A stretch of DNA of 20,208 nt from an uncultured Collinsella sp. (GTDB lineage Bacteria > Actinomycetota > Coriobacteriia > Coriobacteriales > Coriobacteriaceae), in NCBI GenBank assembly GCA_900549355.1, contig UROA01000013.1, positions 1-20,208 on the forward strand. Reading direction: 5' to 3'. A model generated the notes under the pieces. It was not told the origin of the DNA, made no database searches, and saw nothing but the letters and a program-made list of their open reading frames with translations. The position numbers were made by a program, and so were the translations under genes. The first letter of the stretch is position 1, and the number at the start of each line of letters is the position of its first letter. This document shows, one piece after another, positions 1-6,340 of the stretch.

Positions 1-1041
1 GAAATGCCGCTGCATCTGGTGCAGAAATATGGTAGCTGGACCAACCGTAAAGTGGTTGATTTCTTTGTCCGTTTCGCGGAAGTGGTATTTGAACGCTATA
101 AGCATAAAGTCAAATACTGGATGACCTTCAACGAAATTAACAACCAGCGTAACTGGCGTGCACCGCTGTTCGGTTACTGCTGCTCCGGCGTGGTGTATAC
201 CGAGCATGAAAACCCGGAAGAGACGATGTATCAGGTGCTGCATCACCAGTTTGTCGCCAGCGGCCGCGTCGTGCGCTATGCCCACGAGCATTACCCGCAG
301 TTCAAGATGGGCAACATGGATTGCTTCATCCTCTCCTATGCCGCCACGTGCGATCCGGCCGACGTGTTTGCTACGCAGCAGGAGATGAACGCCATGAACT
401 GGTACTGCTCCGACGTGCAGGTGCGCGGAAAGTACCCGTTCTATGCCAAGCGCTTCTGGGCCGAGAACGATGTTGAGCTTGTGATGGAGGACGGCGACCT
501 GCAGGATATCGCCGACGGCAAGGTCGACTTCTACTCCTTTAGCTACTACATGTCCGGCACCGTGGGCACCCACAAGGATCACGAGATGACCGAGGGCAAC
601 ATGACCTTTGGCGGCAAGAAACCCTATCTGGAGTCCACCGACTGGGGCTGGCAGATCGATCCGCTGGGCCTGCGCATTGCCCTCAACGAGATCTATGCTC
701 GCTACGAGATTCCGCTGATGGTGGTCGAGAACGGCATGGGCGCTTACGACGAGGTCGAGGAGGACGGCTCCATCCACGACCCGTATCGCATCGCCTACTT
801 GCAGAGCCACATCAAGGCCATGGGCGAGGCCATTGCCGACGGCGTCGACCTGATCGCCTACACCTGGTGGGGCCCCATCGACCTAGTGTCCGCCGGCACC
901 GGCGAGATGCGCAAGCGCTACGGCTTCATCCATGTCGATAAGTACGACGACGGCACCGGTACCTACGAGCGCCGCCGCAAGGACAGCTTCTTCGCGTACC
1001 AGAAGATCATCAAGTCCAACGGCACCGAGGGCTTGGAGTAA
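1..1041 (+). CDS. bglA: 6-phospho-beta-glucosidase, glycoside hydrolase family 1 (5' truncated by window edge)
   Basis: This GH1 enzyme hydrolyses phosphorylated beta-glucosides (such as 6-P-cellobiose, salicin or arbutin) in the cytosol after PTS import. The 5' end lies outside the window, so about 130 residues of a typical ~475-residue protein are missing. Counting from the Met at base 4, the acid/base Glu is E44 in TFNEIN and the nucleophile is E242 in VVENG. The SAGTGEMRKRYGFI segment near the C-terminus carries the Ser/Lys/Tyr pattern that binds the substrate phosphate in 6-phospho-glycosidases. The first ~86 residues match, from memory, E. coli BglA almost residue for residue, with E. 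coli-like codons (AAA, CGT, GAA, CTG). After VAS (about base 261) both protein and codon use change to the resident G+C-rich type. The reading frame stays open across the junction. The family call is secure; which natural gene the front half belongs to is not. Confidence 0.9.
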   Translation, partial: EMPLHLVQKYGSWTNRKVVDFFVRFAEVVFERYKHKVKYWMTFNEINNQRNWRAPLFGYCCSGVVYTEHENPEETMYQVLHHQFVASGRVVRYAHEHYPQFKMGNMDCFILSYAATCDPADVFATQQEMNAMNWYCSDVQVRGKYPFYAKRFWAENDVELVMEDGDLQDIADGKVDFYSFSYYMSGTVGTHKDHEMTEGNMTFGGKKPYLESTDWGWQIDPLGLRIALNEIYARYEIPLMVVENGMGAYDEVEEDGSIHDPYRIAYLQSHIKAMGEAIADGVDLIAYTWWGPIDLVSAGTGEMRKRYGFIHVDKYDDGTGTYERRRKDSFFAYQKIIKSNGTEGLE

Positions 1042-1055
1042 TTGAGTTCCGGCGA

Positions 1056-1169
1056 TTGAGTTTCGGCGTTCTGCCGAATGTCGGACCGGCAGCCGATTAC
1101 ATGACCACCGACGTCGATGACGACGGCATCTGGAATGCTTTTGTTCGTCTGGGGCTTATCGAGGATTAA
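1056..1169 (+). other. Possible 37-codon ORF or gene remnant after bglA
   Basis: A short open frame with a possible TTG start runs to a TAA at 1167-1169. It encodes an acidic peptide ending NAFVRLGLIED. No convincing ribosome binding site precedes it. The peptide looks like real protein rather than random sequence, so it could be the tail of a decayed gene between bglA and the EIIA gene. I do not recognise the family. The evidence is weak. Confidence 0.15.
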
Positions 1170-1242
1170 TCGACAATATGAGTGCCACTGGGGAAATGGT
1201 TTTGGGAAGGGCTTGGAAGGGCTTGCGATTCGAGCCCTCACC

Positions 1243-1271
1243 TTAGCAATTTGATCATTTGGCACTATAAT
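1243..1271 (+). promoter_or_regulatory. Sigma-70-type promoter for the PTS EIIA gene
   Basis: A -35 like TTAGCA (1243-1248, four of six consensus bases) is followed by a 17-base spacer and a perfect TATAAT (1266-1271). Transcription should start near 1278, giving a leader of about 43 bases before the ATG at 1321. The gene therefore appears to be transcribed on its own and not from bglA. Confidence 0.7.
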
Positions 1272-1320
1272 CACCATAGGCATGCGCATAACGTTGCGCT
1301 TAATCAAGAGGAGAAAACGT

Positions 1321-1857
1321 ATGGGTCTGTTTGACATGTTTAAGAAGAAGGCTGAGCCTGCCGCTGCTGCAGCTCCCGCCTCCATCTCTGCTTCTGCCGG
1401 CGCCGACGTGCTGTGCTCGCCCGTCAAGGGCAAGGTCATCAAGATGGCCGACGTGCCCGATCCCGTCTTTGGCGGCGAGGTCCTGGGCAAGGGCTGCGCC
1501 GTGTGGCCCGAGGACGATCTGGTCTACGCTCCCTGCGACGGCAAGGTGACCGTCACCATGGGTCACGCCGTGGGCCTGCAGTCCGATAGCGGCATCGAGG
1601 TTTTGGTGCACGTTGGTGTCGATACCGTCAACATGAACGGTGACGGCTTCGAGGGCTTCGTCAAGGCCGACGACGTCGTGAAGGCCGGCCAGCCCTTGCT
1701 CAAGATCGACCGCGCCAAGATCGCTGCTGCCGGCTACAAGGACTGCGTCGTCGTGGCTGTGTCCAACACCGCCGAGTTCGCCGACGTCGAGCTTACCGTC
1801 GAGGCCGAGTCTGCCGTCGCTGCTGGTGACGCCATCGTTAAGGTCGTCCGCAAGTAG
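1321..1857 (+). CDS. crr: PTS glucose-type EIIA component (Crr-like)
   Basis: This is a cytosolic phosphocarrier of the sugar phosphotransferase system. It takes phosphate from HPr-His and passes it to an EIIB domain. The 178-residue length and fold markers fit the EIIA-Glc family: SPVKGKVI (33-40), the conserved accessory His82 in TMGHAVGL, and the phospho-accepting His97 in VLVHVGVDTV. An Ala/Pro-rich segment (11-28) follows the start MGLFDMFKKK, which resembles the short membrane-associating N-terminus of Crr proteins. I chose the ATG at 1321 because AGGAG lies 8 bases upstream; the in-frame ATG at 1282 has no such site and would sit close to the predicted transcription start. It is a free-standing EIIA, so it presumably serves EIIBC permeases encoded elsewhere, plausibly including the one feeding the adjacent phospho-glucosidase. 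A strong terminator follows. Confidence 0.95.
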   Translation: MGLFDMFKKKAEPAAAAAPASISASAGADVLCSPVKGKVIKMADVPDPVFGGEVLGKGCAVWPEDDLVYAPCDGKVTVTMGHAVGLQSDSGIEVLVHVGVDTVNMNGDGFEGFVKADDVVKAGQPLLKIDRAKIAAAGYKDCVVVAVSNTAEFADVELTVEAESAVAAGDAIVKVVRK

Positions 1858-1880
1858 ACTGCGACATCCAAAGGATGTGC

Positions 1881-1915
1881 AAGGGTGGTCGAATTGTCCG
1901 ACCACCCTTTTTTAT
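1881..1915 (+). terminator. Rho-independent terminator after the EIIA gene
   Basis: An 11-base perfect stem (1881-1891 pairs with 1899-1909; core GGGTGGTCG/CGACCACCC) has a 7-base loop and runs into a T tract (TTTTTT). It starts 23 bases after the EIIA stop. This is a textbook intrinsic terminator and ends the monocistronic EIIA transcript. Confidence 0.93.
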
Positions 1916-2092
1916 TACAATGCGGCGGAACGTTTTATTGCGCGTTGGGCGGACCGGTAAACCGTTCGGACGTTAAATCGAGCCGACTGCGCCTTTGCTT
2001 TGCCGGGGGTGTTCGTTAGCGGCTAGTATGGCCTTATTGTTACGACGTGCACCGCGTCGGGAAGCGCGGTGCCGCTTGTTGGGAGGAATGTC

Positions 2093-2650
2093 ATGAAGAA
2101 GAAGCAGCTGCTTGCGCCCCTGATGGCTGTTCTGGTCGCGTGCGTGGTTGTGCTTTCCGGCTGCGGAGGTCCTTCGGTTGAGGAGCTTATCACCGAGGAT
2201 CTTACGACGCAGTTTGACGAGGTCAAGAACGGTGGCGACGACTTTCTCGCCGGCCTGGAAGAGGCCTCGGGTGACGAGTTCGAGCAGCTGGGCATCGATC
2301 CCAAGGAGTACGCCAAGAGCTACCTCGAGGGCTTTGACTACAAGATCGGTGACGTGACGGTCGACGAGGACAAGGGCACCGCAACTGCCGAGGTCACCAT
2401 TACCTGCAAGTCCATGAACCAGATCGTTGAGGATTTTGCCACCCAGTACCAGGAGAAGGTCGCCGCGCTCGATTCGATGCCTTCCGATGACGAGCTGTAC
2501 AAGATGGCCGGTCAGGTTATGGTCGATGTGACCAAGGCTGCTAAGACCAAGGACACCAAGGTCACCTTCAAGTACTCCTGCAATGACGACGGCGAGTGGT
2601 CTGCTGACGATTCCGCAACCAACGAGATGATGAATGCCATGATGAGCTAG
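2093..2650 (+). CDS. Small secreted lipoprotein, function unknown
   Basis: A 185-residue protein with a type II signal peptide: Lys-rich start (MKKKQLL), hydrophobic stretch 8-21, lipobox LSGC with Cys24 as the lipidated residue, then GGPS. After processing it should be tethered to the outer face of the membrane. The mature part is acidic and helical in the first half (VEELITEDLTTQFDEV). It continues with a beta-like segment (TATAEVTITCKS) and a second helical block, and ends in a Met-rich tail. This layout resembles the small lipoproteins with a ~120-residue domain of unknown function common in gut actinobacteria and Firmicutes, but I cannot name the family with certainty. The ATG at 2093 has GGGAGG 7-8 bases upstream. 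It lies alone, between the EIIA terminator and a block of palindromic repeats. No enzyme motif is visible. Confidence 0.85.
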   Translation: MKKKQLLAPLMAVLVACVVVLSGCGGPSVEELITEDLTTQFDEVKNGGDDFLAGLEEASGDEFEQLGIDPKEYAKSYLEGFDYKIGDVTVDEDKGTATAEVTITCKSMNQIVEDFATQYQEKVAALDSMPSDDELYKMAGQVMVDVTKAAKTKDTKVTFKYSCNDDGEWSADDSATNEMMNAMMS

Positions 2651-2652
2651 GG

Positions 2653-2682
2653 AGTTGCGGCGTTTTACCAAACGCCGCAACT
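2653..2682 (+). terminator. Perfect 13-bp hairpin just after the lipoprotein stop codon
   Basis: Bases 2653-2665 pair perfectly with 2670-2682 (core GTTGCGGCGTTT/AAACGCCGCAAC) around a TACC loop. It begins two bases after the TAG. No T tract follows, so it may be a transcript-end stabiliser or a weak terminator, not a classical intrinsic terminator. Confidence 0.6.
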
Positions 2683-2694
2683 GCTCGACGCTGC

Positions 2695-2793
2695 AAACGC
2701 CCCTAAGCGGCAATCTGACGTTCAATTTCAAGGGCGCGACCAGAAGGTCAGCGCCCTTTCATTTCACGTCACCTTGCTCGCTTAGGGGCGTTT
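2695..2793. repeat. 99-bp nested inverted-repeat element
   Basis: Outer arms of 15 bases (2695-2709 and 2779-2793; AAACGCCCCTAAGCG and its exact complement) enclose a 6-base pair (TGACGT 2716-2721 with ACGTCA 2766-2771). These enclose a 12-pair inner hairpin at 2730-2758 with one bulged A. The inner hairpin is followed by TTCATTTC and could terminate the lipoprotein transcript. The whole looks like a small palindromic mobile-type element or a compound terminator. No coding potential is seen. Confidence 0.7.
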
Positions 2794-2835
2794 TCGCTGT
2801 CCGTCCTCTACCTGCGGCGTTGCCATGGTAGTCAT

Positions 2836-2924
2836 TGGGGACGTTCTTGAATGACTAGTCAAAAGGGACACTCTTGCGGCACTTGGGGACGTTCCTTTTC
2901 CGCCGGCAGTTGGGGACACTCCTT
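2836..2924. repeat. Four GGGAC-type short repeats
   Basis: Four related 13-14 base units lie in the same direction: TGGGGACGTTCTT (2836-2848), AAGGGACACTCTT (2863-2875), TGGGGACGTTCCTT (2884-2897) and TGGGGACACTCCTT (2911-2924). They alternate between a GTTC and an ACTC version. From general knowledge, such units occur around IS200/REP-type tyrosine transposase genes in Coriobacteriia; no such gene is present here, so that link is inference. Confidence 0.6.
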
Positions 2925-2949
2925 GCACCAGCGTTGCATCGAATGCTTG

Positions 2950-3120
2950 GGAAAATGCGACCCGGTTTTTGGGCGAATAATGGGTTGCGGTTTCCAGATG
3001 GGGCGGATAGCGGAAAGCGCGACCCGGAATATTGCTCTGAAACGGGATGCCGTTTCCCTGACGCGCCTCAAACGGAAAGCGCATCCCATTCCGGAGCTCC
3101 GAAACGGGATGCGCTTTCCG
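2950..3120. repeat. Six-copy array of alternating GGAAAGCGCATCCCG units (REP/BIME-like)
   Basis: A 15-17 base unit with consensus close to GGAAAGCGCAWCCCGG occurs six times in strictly alternating orientation: forward at 2950-2965, reverse 2980-2995, forward 3012-3027, reverse 3041-3058, forward 3073-3088, reverse 3104-3120. The last pair is almost perfect and flanks CCGGAGCTCCG, itself a palindrome. This makes three inverted-repeat pairs, the layout of a bacterial interspersed mosaic element. There is no gene from 2651 to 3144. Confidence 0.7.
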
Positions 3121-3144
3121 CGTGGAAGAATTGCCGCAGCTGCG

Positions 3145-3852
3145 TTAAGCGGTGCCGCTCGTTACTCGCCCAGCACCAGCTCGGCGAGCTCGTCCTGGGT
3201 GTCCACCACGTAGTCGGCGCCGGCGGCCTTGGCGATGGCGATGGGGGCCCTCCAGCTCTGCGCGGCCGCGGAAGCCCCAGCTGACGCCCGCGCTCTTAAG
3301 GCCAGCGTTGTGACCGGTCAGGATATCGACATTGGAATCGCCCACGTAGAGCGTGGTTGCCGGATTGGCGCCCAGCTCCTTCATCACGTGCAGCGTGACG
3401 GGTGCCTCGGGCTTGGGCGGAAATGCGTCCACACGGCCCTGTACCAGCGCAAAGCGCTCAGAGCCAAAATACTTCTCGATAAGCGGGGCTGCCGAAATAT
3501 GATCTTTGTTGGTGAGCACGGCAAGCTGAACGCCCGCTGCGCGCAGACGGTCGAGCATCTCAATCGTGCCGGCGTAGGGTGAGGTGTGGTCCTCCTTGTG
3601 CTCGCCGTAATAGGCTCTAAACTCAGCAAGCGTTTGCTCAAACATGCGGCCGTCGCCCGCGTACTCGGCGGGCATAAAGCGCTCGACCAGCTTGAGCATG
3701 CCGTTTCCCACCTTGTAGCGGTATTCGTCGACGGCAAACGTGGGCCAGCCGTGCCCCTCGCAGGTATGGTTGCCGGCGGCCGCCAGGTCCTCGAGCGTGT
3801 TGAGGATGGTGCCGTCTAAATCAAAAATCACATGGGAAAAAGCTGCTGCCAT
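3145..3852 (-). CDS. HAD-family phosphatase, phosphoglycolate-phosphatase-like, C-terminus frameshifted
   Basis: A cytosolic haloacid-dehalogenase-type phosphatase, closest in style to Gph/PGPase. Start chosen at the ATG at 3852 because GGGAG lies 5 bases upstream; an in-frame ATG at 3867 lacks one. Motif I is FDLDGTILNT with D11 and D13; motif II is the Thr in AVLTNK; motif III Lys is in PPKPEAP near residue 146; motif IV is YVGDSNVDI near residue 170. The cap domain is helical. After GFRGRAELE the open frame turns into an Arg/Gly-rich tail ending at 3145. Dropping one base in the G5C3 run at 3243-3250 restores a normal HAD ending (API AIAKAAGADYVVD... ELVLGE) that stops at 3162-3164. So the gene carries a one-base insertion, real or a sequencing error. 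All catalytic residues precede it, so partial activity is possible. Substrate is not predictable from sequence. Confidence 0.85.
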   Translation of the reverse strand: MAAAFSHVIFDLDGTILNTLEDLAAAGNHTCEGHGWPTFAVDEYRYKVGNGMLKLVERFMPAEYAGDGRMFEQTLAEFRAYYGEHKEDHTSPYAGTIEMLDRLRAAGVQLAVLTNKDHISAAPLIEKYFGSERFALVQGRVDAFPPKPEAPVTLHVMKELGANPATTLYVGDSNVDILTGHNAGLKSAGVSWGFRGRAELEGPHRHRQGRRRRLRGGHPGRARRAGAGRVTSGTA

Positions 3853-3976
3853 GAAAGCTCCCGTCATTGGGTTTCAAAACGCACCTCATAATACTGGGCT
3901 TCCGCGTTGGGCGTGCTTGGAATCTGAACATCTCCAGGGATATCAAGCCACATCGCGCCGACCGTGCGATTCCGCC

Positions 3977-5011
3977 CTAGCAAATTCTCGGCAGCTGCTC
4001 TCCCACGAGCATGTCGAGGATGCGGGTCGATCCCCAGCCGGTGCGTACGCGCACGGCGGGTCGAGCGCGCTCGGCAAGCGGCAGCACGCGACCGATGATG
4101 GCGGCGTTCTCGCCGTAGCGGGCGGCGCGCATGGCCGCCAGCGCGGCATCGGCCTGCTCGGCCGGCACCACGGCGACCATCTTGCCCTCGTTTGCTACCT
4201 GCAGAACGTCGTAGCCGAGCATCTCGCAGGCGGCCTGCACGTCGGGGCGCACGGGCACGGCATCCTCGTCGATCTCCATGGCAACGCCGCTGGCCTGGGC
4301 AAACTCGTTGAGCGTGGATGCCAGGCCACCGCGCGTGGGGTCGCGGAAGCAGCGGGTGTCGGGGGCGGCGGCGAGCATGTCGGCAATCAGGTGGTTGAGC
4401 GGCGCAGCGTCGCTTTCGATGTTGCTCGAAAACGCCAGGCCCTCGCGCTGGCTCATGATAGCGATGCCGTGGTCGCCCAGCGTGCCCGAGACCAAGATGA
4501 CATCGCCGGGCTGGCAGTTTGCACCGCTGAGCGCTGCGCCCGCGGGCACTTCGCCCACGCCGGCGGTATTGATGTAGACGCCGTCGGCACCGCCGCGCTC
4601 GACCACCTTGGTGTCGCCGGTGATAATCTTCACACCTGCCTCATGTGCCGTTTCGGCCATGGTCTGCACAATCTGGTGCAGCTTGTCCATGGGATAGCCC
4701 TCTTCGAGGATAAAGCCGCACGATAGGTAGCGCACGTTAGCGCCCGAGGTTGCGACGTCGTTGACGGTTCCGCATACAGCGAGGCGGCCGATATTGCCGC
4801 CGGGGAAGAACTGCGGCGTTACCACAAAGCTGTCGGTCGACATGGCGATTCGCCCGCTTGCGGGCAGCGCGGCGACACCGGCATCGTTGCCCGCAAGCAG
4901 CTCGGGCGACCCAAAGGCATCCAGAAAGACCTCATCGATAATGCGTTTCATCATCTGGCCGCCGGAGCCGTGGCCCAGCAGGACAGTGCTATCGGTGGCA
5001 GTACGGGACAT
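3977..5011 (-). CDS. hypE: Hydrogenase maturation protein HypE (carbamoyl dehydratase)
   Basis: HypE dehydrates the S-carbamoyl group on its own C-terminal Cys to a thiocyanate, the source of the cyanide ligands of the [NiFe] hydrogenase iron. It works with HypF, which supplies the carbamoyl group, and with HypC-HypD, which receive the cyanide. The 344-residue product has the PurM/AIRS-type ATP-binding layout: VLLGHGSGGQMM near the start, the NDAG segment, GDTKVVERG, DPTRGGLASTLNEFAQ, and the diagnostic C-terminus PRIC ending in the carbamoylated Cys. I chose the ATG at 5011 because GGAG lies 8 bases upstream; a TTG 33 bases further up is an alternative. It follows hypD on the same strand after a 213-base gap that holds two hairpin structures, unlike the tight hypC-hypD junction. 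Confidence 0.96.
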   Translation of the reverse strand: MSRTATDSTVLLGHGSGGQMMKRIIDEVFLDAFGSPELLAGNDAGVAALPASGRIAMSTDSFVVTPQFFPGGNIGRLAVCGTVNDVATSGANVRYLSCGFILEEGYPMDKLHQIVQTMAETAHEAGVKIITGDTKVVERGGADGVYINTAGVGEVPAGAALSGANCQPGDVILVSGTLGDHGIAIMSQREGLAFSSNIESDAAPLNHLIADMLAAAPDTRCFRDPTRGGLASTLNEFAQASGVAMEIDEDAVPVRPDVQAACEMLGYDVLQVANEGKMVAVVPAEQADAALAAMRAARYGENAAIIGRVLPLAERARPAVRVRTGWGSTRILDMLVGEQLPRIC

Positions 5012-5089
5012 ATCGAAAACTCCAATCGTGGGTGGAATCGGCAATAGCCGAGTGTGGCAAAATCGATGTTAAGTAAAAGTCAGCGAGCG

Positions 5090-5181
5090 CCATTCAGACG
5101 AAGTGAGTTGCCTTGAAAGAGGAGGCTGCTGGGCTTTTGCCCGCAGCCGACGATTGAAAGGCAAATCGCTCGCCTGAATGG
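5090..5181. repeat. 92-bp imperfect nested inverted repeat in the hypD-hypE gap
   Basis: An outer arm at 5090-5114 pairs imperfectly with 5158-5181 (both ends read CCATTCAG...TTGCCTT in one sense). Inside lies a second stem, 5124-5148, GGCTGC-T-GGGC with GCCC-GCAGCC around TTTT. The design (long outer arms, separate inner hairpin, ~90-100 bases) matches the element at 2695-2793. It could be a small palindromic insertion or a structured processing site in the hyp transcript. Confidence 0.55.
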
Positions 5182-5196
5182 TGCGCAGCGTCGGCC

Positions 5197-5224
5197 GGTC
5201 CGCCGTTCGTTAGAACGGCGGACC
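5197..5224 (-). terminator. Perfect 12-bp hairpin immediately after hypD
   Basis: GGTCCGCCGTTC and its exact complement (5213-5224 and 5197-5208) flank a 4-base loop. On the minus strand it begins directly after the hypD TAA. There is no following T run, so it is as likely to protect or process the hyp mRNA as to terminate it; full termination here would leave hypE without a visible promoter. Confidence 0.5.
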
Positions 5225-6340
5225 TTAATAGTCGCGGTAACGGTAGTACGCCGCGCAGCTGCCTTCGGAGCTCACCATGCAGGGGCCGACGGGATGCTCG
5301 GGCGTACATGCGTGGCCGAACAGAGGGCAGTCGCTCGGCGTGATGACACCGCGCAGCACGTCGCCGCAGCGGCAGCCGCGTGGCTCGACCGTCGCCTCAA
5401 CGGGCACATCAAAGCGGGTGCCGGCATCAAAGCGCGCGAATTCGGGTCGGATGGAAAGACCCGAGTTGGCAATCGGTCCCAGCCCGCGCCACGTGGTGTC
5501 GCACGGCTCAAATACCTGCTCGACTAGCTGGCGCGCCACAGGGTTGCCGTCTGCATTGACGCCACGGCGGTAGGCGTTGCCAATCGCGGGCCTGTTCTCG
5601 ACAACCATCTGGACCAGCATACAGATGCCCTGCAAGATATCGACCGGCTCAAACCCGGTGACTACGCCGGGGGTATCGAACTCGTCGACCAAAAAGCTAA
5701 AGGGCGCCAAGCCCGTGATGGTAGCGACGTGACCGGGCAGGATAAAGCCGTCGATGGTCGTCTCGGGGTCGTTGGAGATCGCGCGCAGGGCCGGCGGCGT
5801 GGTCTTGTGAGCGCAGTAGACCGAGAAGTTCTGGAGCCCGCGCGCGTCGGCCTCCAGGATAGCGGCGGCAATGGTGGGCGTTGTGGTCTCAAAGCCGACG
5901 CCCATAAAGATGACCGGGCGTTCGGGATTTTGCTCGGCAATGTCGAGTGCGTCGAGCGGAGAGTAGACGATGCGGATGTCGCGCCCCGCCGCCTTTTGCG
6001 CGGCAAGCGAGGTGGACGATCCGGGCACGCGCATCATGTCGCCAAAGGTGGTGATGATGGCGCCGTCCATGTTGGAAAGTGCGATTGCGTGATCGATGTC
6101 GCGGTTGGCGGTGACGCAAACGGGGCACCCCGGGCCGCTTAGCAGTTTGAGTCCCGTCGGCATAATGGAGCGAAAGCCATAGCGGCCAATGCTCACGGTA
6201 TGCGTGCCGCAGACTTCCATAAGGTTGATGCTGCGGTTGCCGACAAGCTCATGAATACGATCGATGAGCTCGCGAGCCAGCTTGGGGTCGCGAAATGCCG
6301 AAAAGTCGATACCGGAGCGAACCGGCTGCGCCGCCGCCAC
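5225..6340 (-). CDS. hypD: Hydrogenase maturation protein HypD
   Basis: HypD is the [4Fe-4S] scaffold that, in complex with HypC, assembles the Fe(CN)2CO moiety before transfer to the hydrogenase large subunit. The 371-residue length fits the family. Visible landmarks: Cys44 in MEVCGTHTV, Cys72 and Cys75 in GPGCPVC, FGDMMRVPGS, FMGVGFETTTP, and the Cys-rich C-terminal cluster region (RGCRCGDVLRG, CPLFGHAC, VGPCMVSSEGSCAAYYRY). These correspond to the essential Cys residues known from E. coli HypD. The start is a GTG at 6340 that overlaps the hypC stop by one base (TAGTG), so translation of the two genes is coupled, in keeping with the HypC-HypD complex. It ends in TAA at 5225-5227, directly followed by a hairpin. 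Confidence 0.97.
   Translation of the reverse strand: MAAAQPVRSGIDFSAFRDPKLARELIDRIHELVGNRSINLMEVCGTHTVSIGRYGFRSIMPTGLKLLSGPGCPVCVTANRDIDHAIALSNMDGAIITTFGDMMRVPGSSTSLAAQKAAGRDIRIVYSPLDALDIAEQNPERPVIFMGVGFETTTPTIAAAILEADARGLQNFSVYCAHKTTPPALRAISNDPETTIDGFILPGHVATITGLAPFSFLVDEFDTPGVVTGFEPVDILQGICMLVQMVVENRPAIGNAYRRGVNADGNPVARQLVEQVFEPCDTTWRGLGPIANSGLSIRPEFARFDAGTRFDVPVEATVEPRGCRCGDVLRGVITPSDCPLFGHACTPEHPVGPCMVSSEGSCAAYYRYRDY

Noticed and set aside
1042..2092. tRNA, rRNA or riboswitch in the gaps
   Set aside because: No cloverleaf, no anticodon-arm pattern and no known riboswitch core seen here or in the other intergenic regions; only hairpins and repeats.
2836..3120. CRISPR array
   Set aside because: Units alternate in orientation or sequence and spacers are short and uneven; no cas genes and no uniform repeat-spacer period.
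3740..4726. 328-residue plus-strand open frame over the HAD and hypE genes
   Set aside because: Antisense to two well-identified genes; His/Gly/Ala-rich shadow composition.
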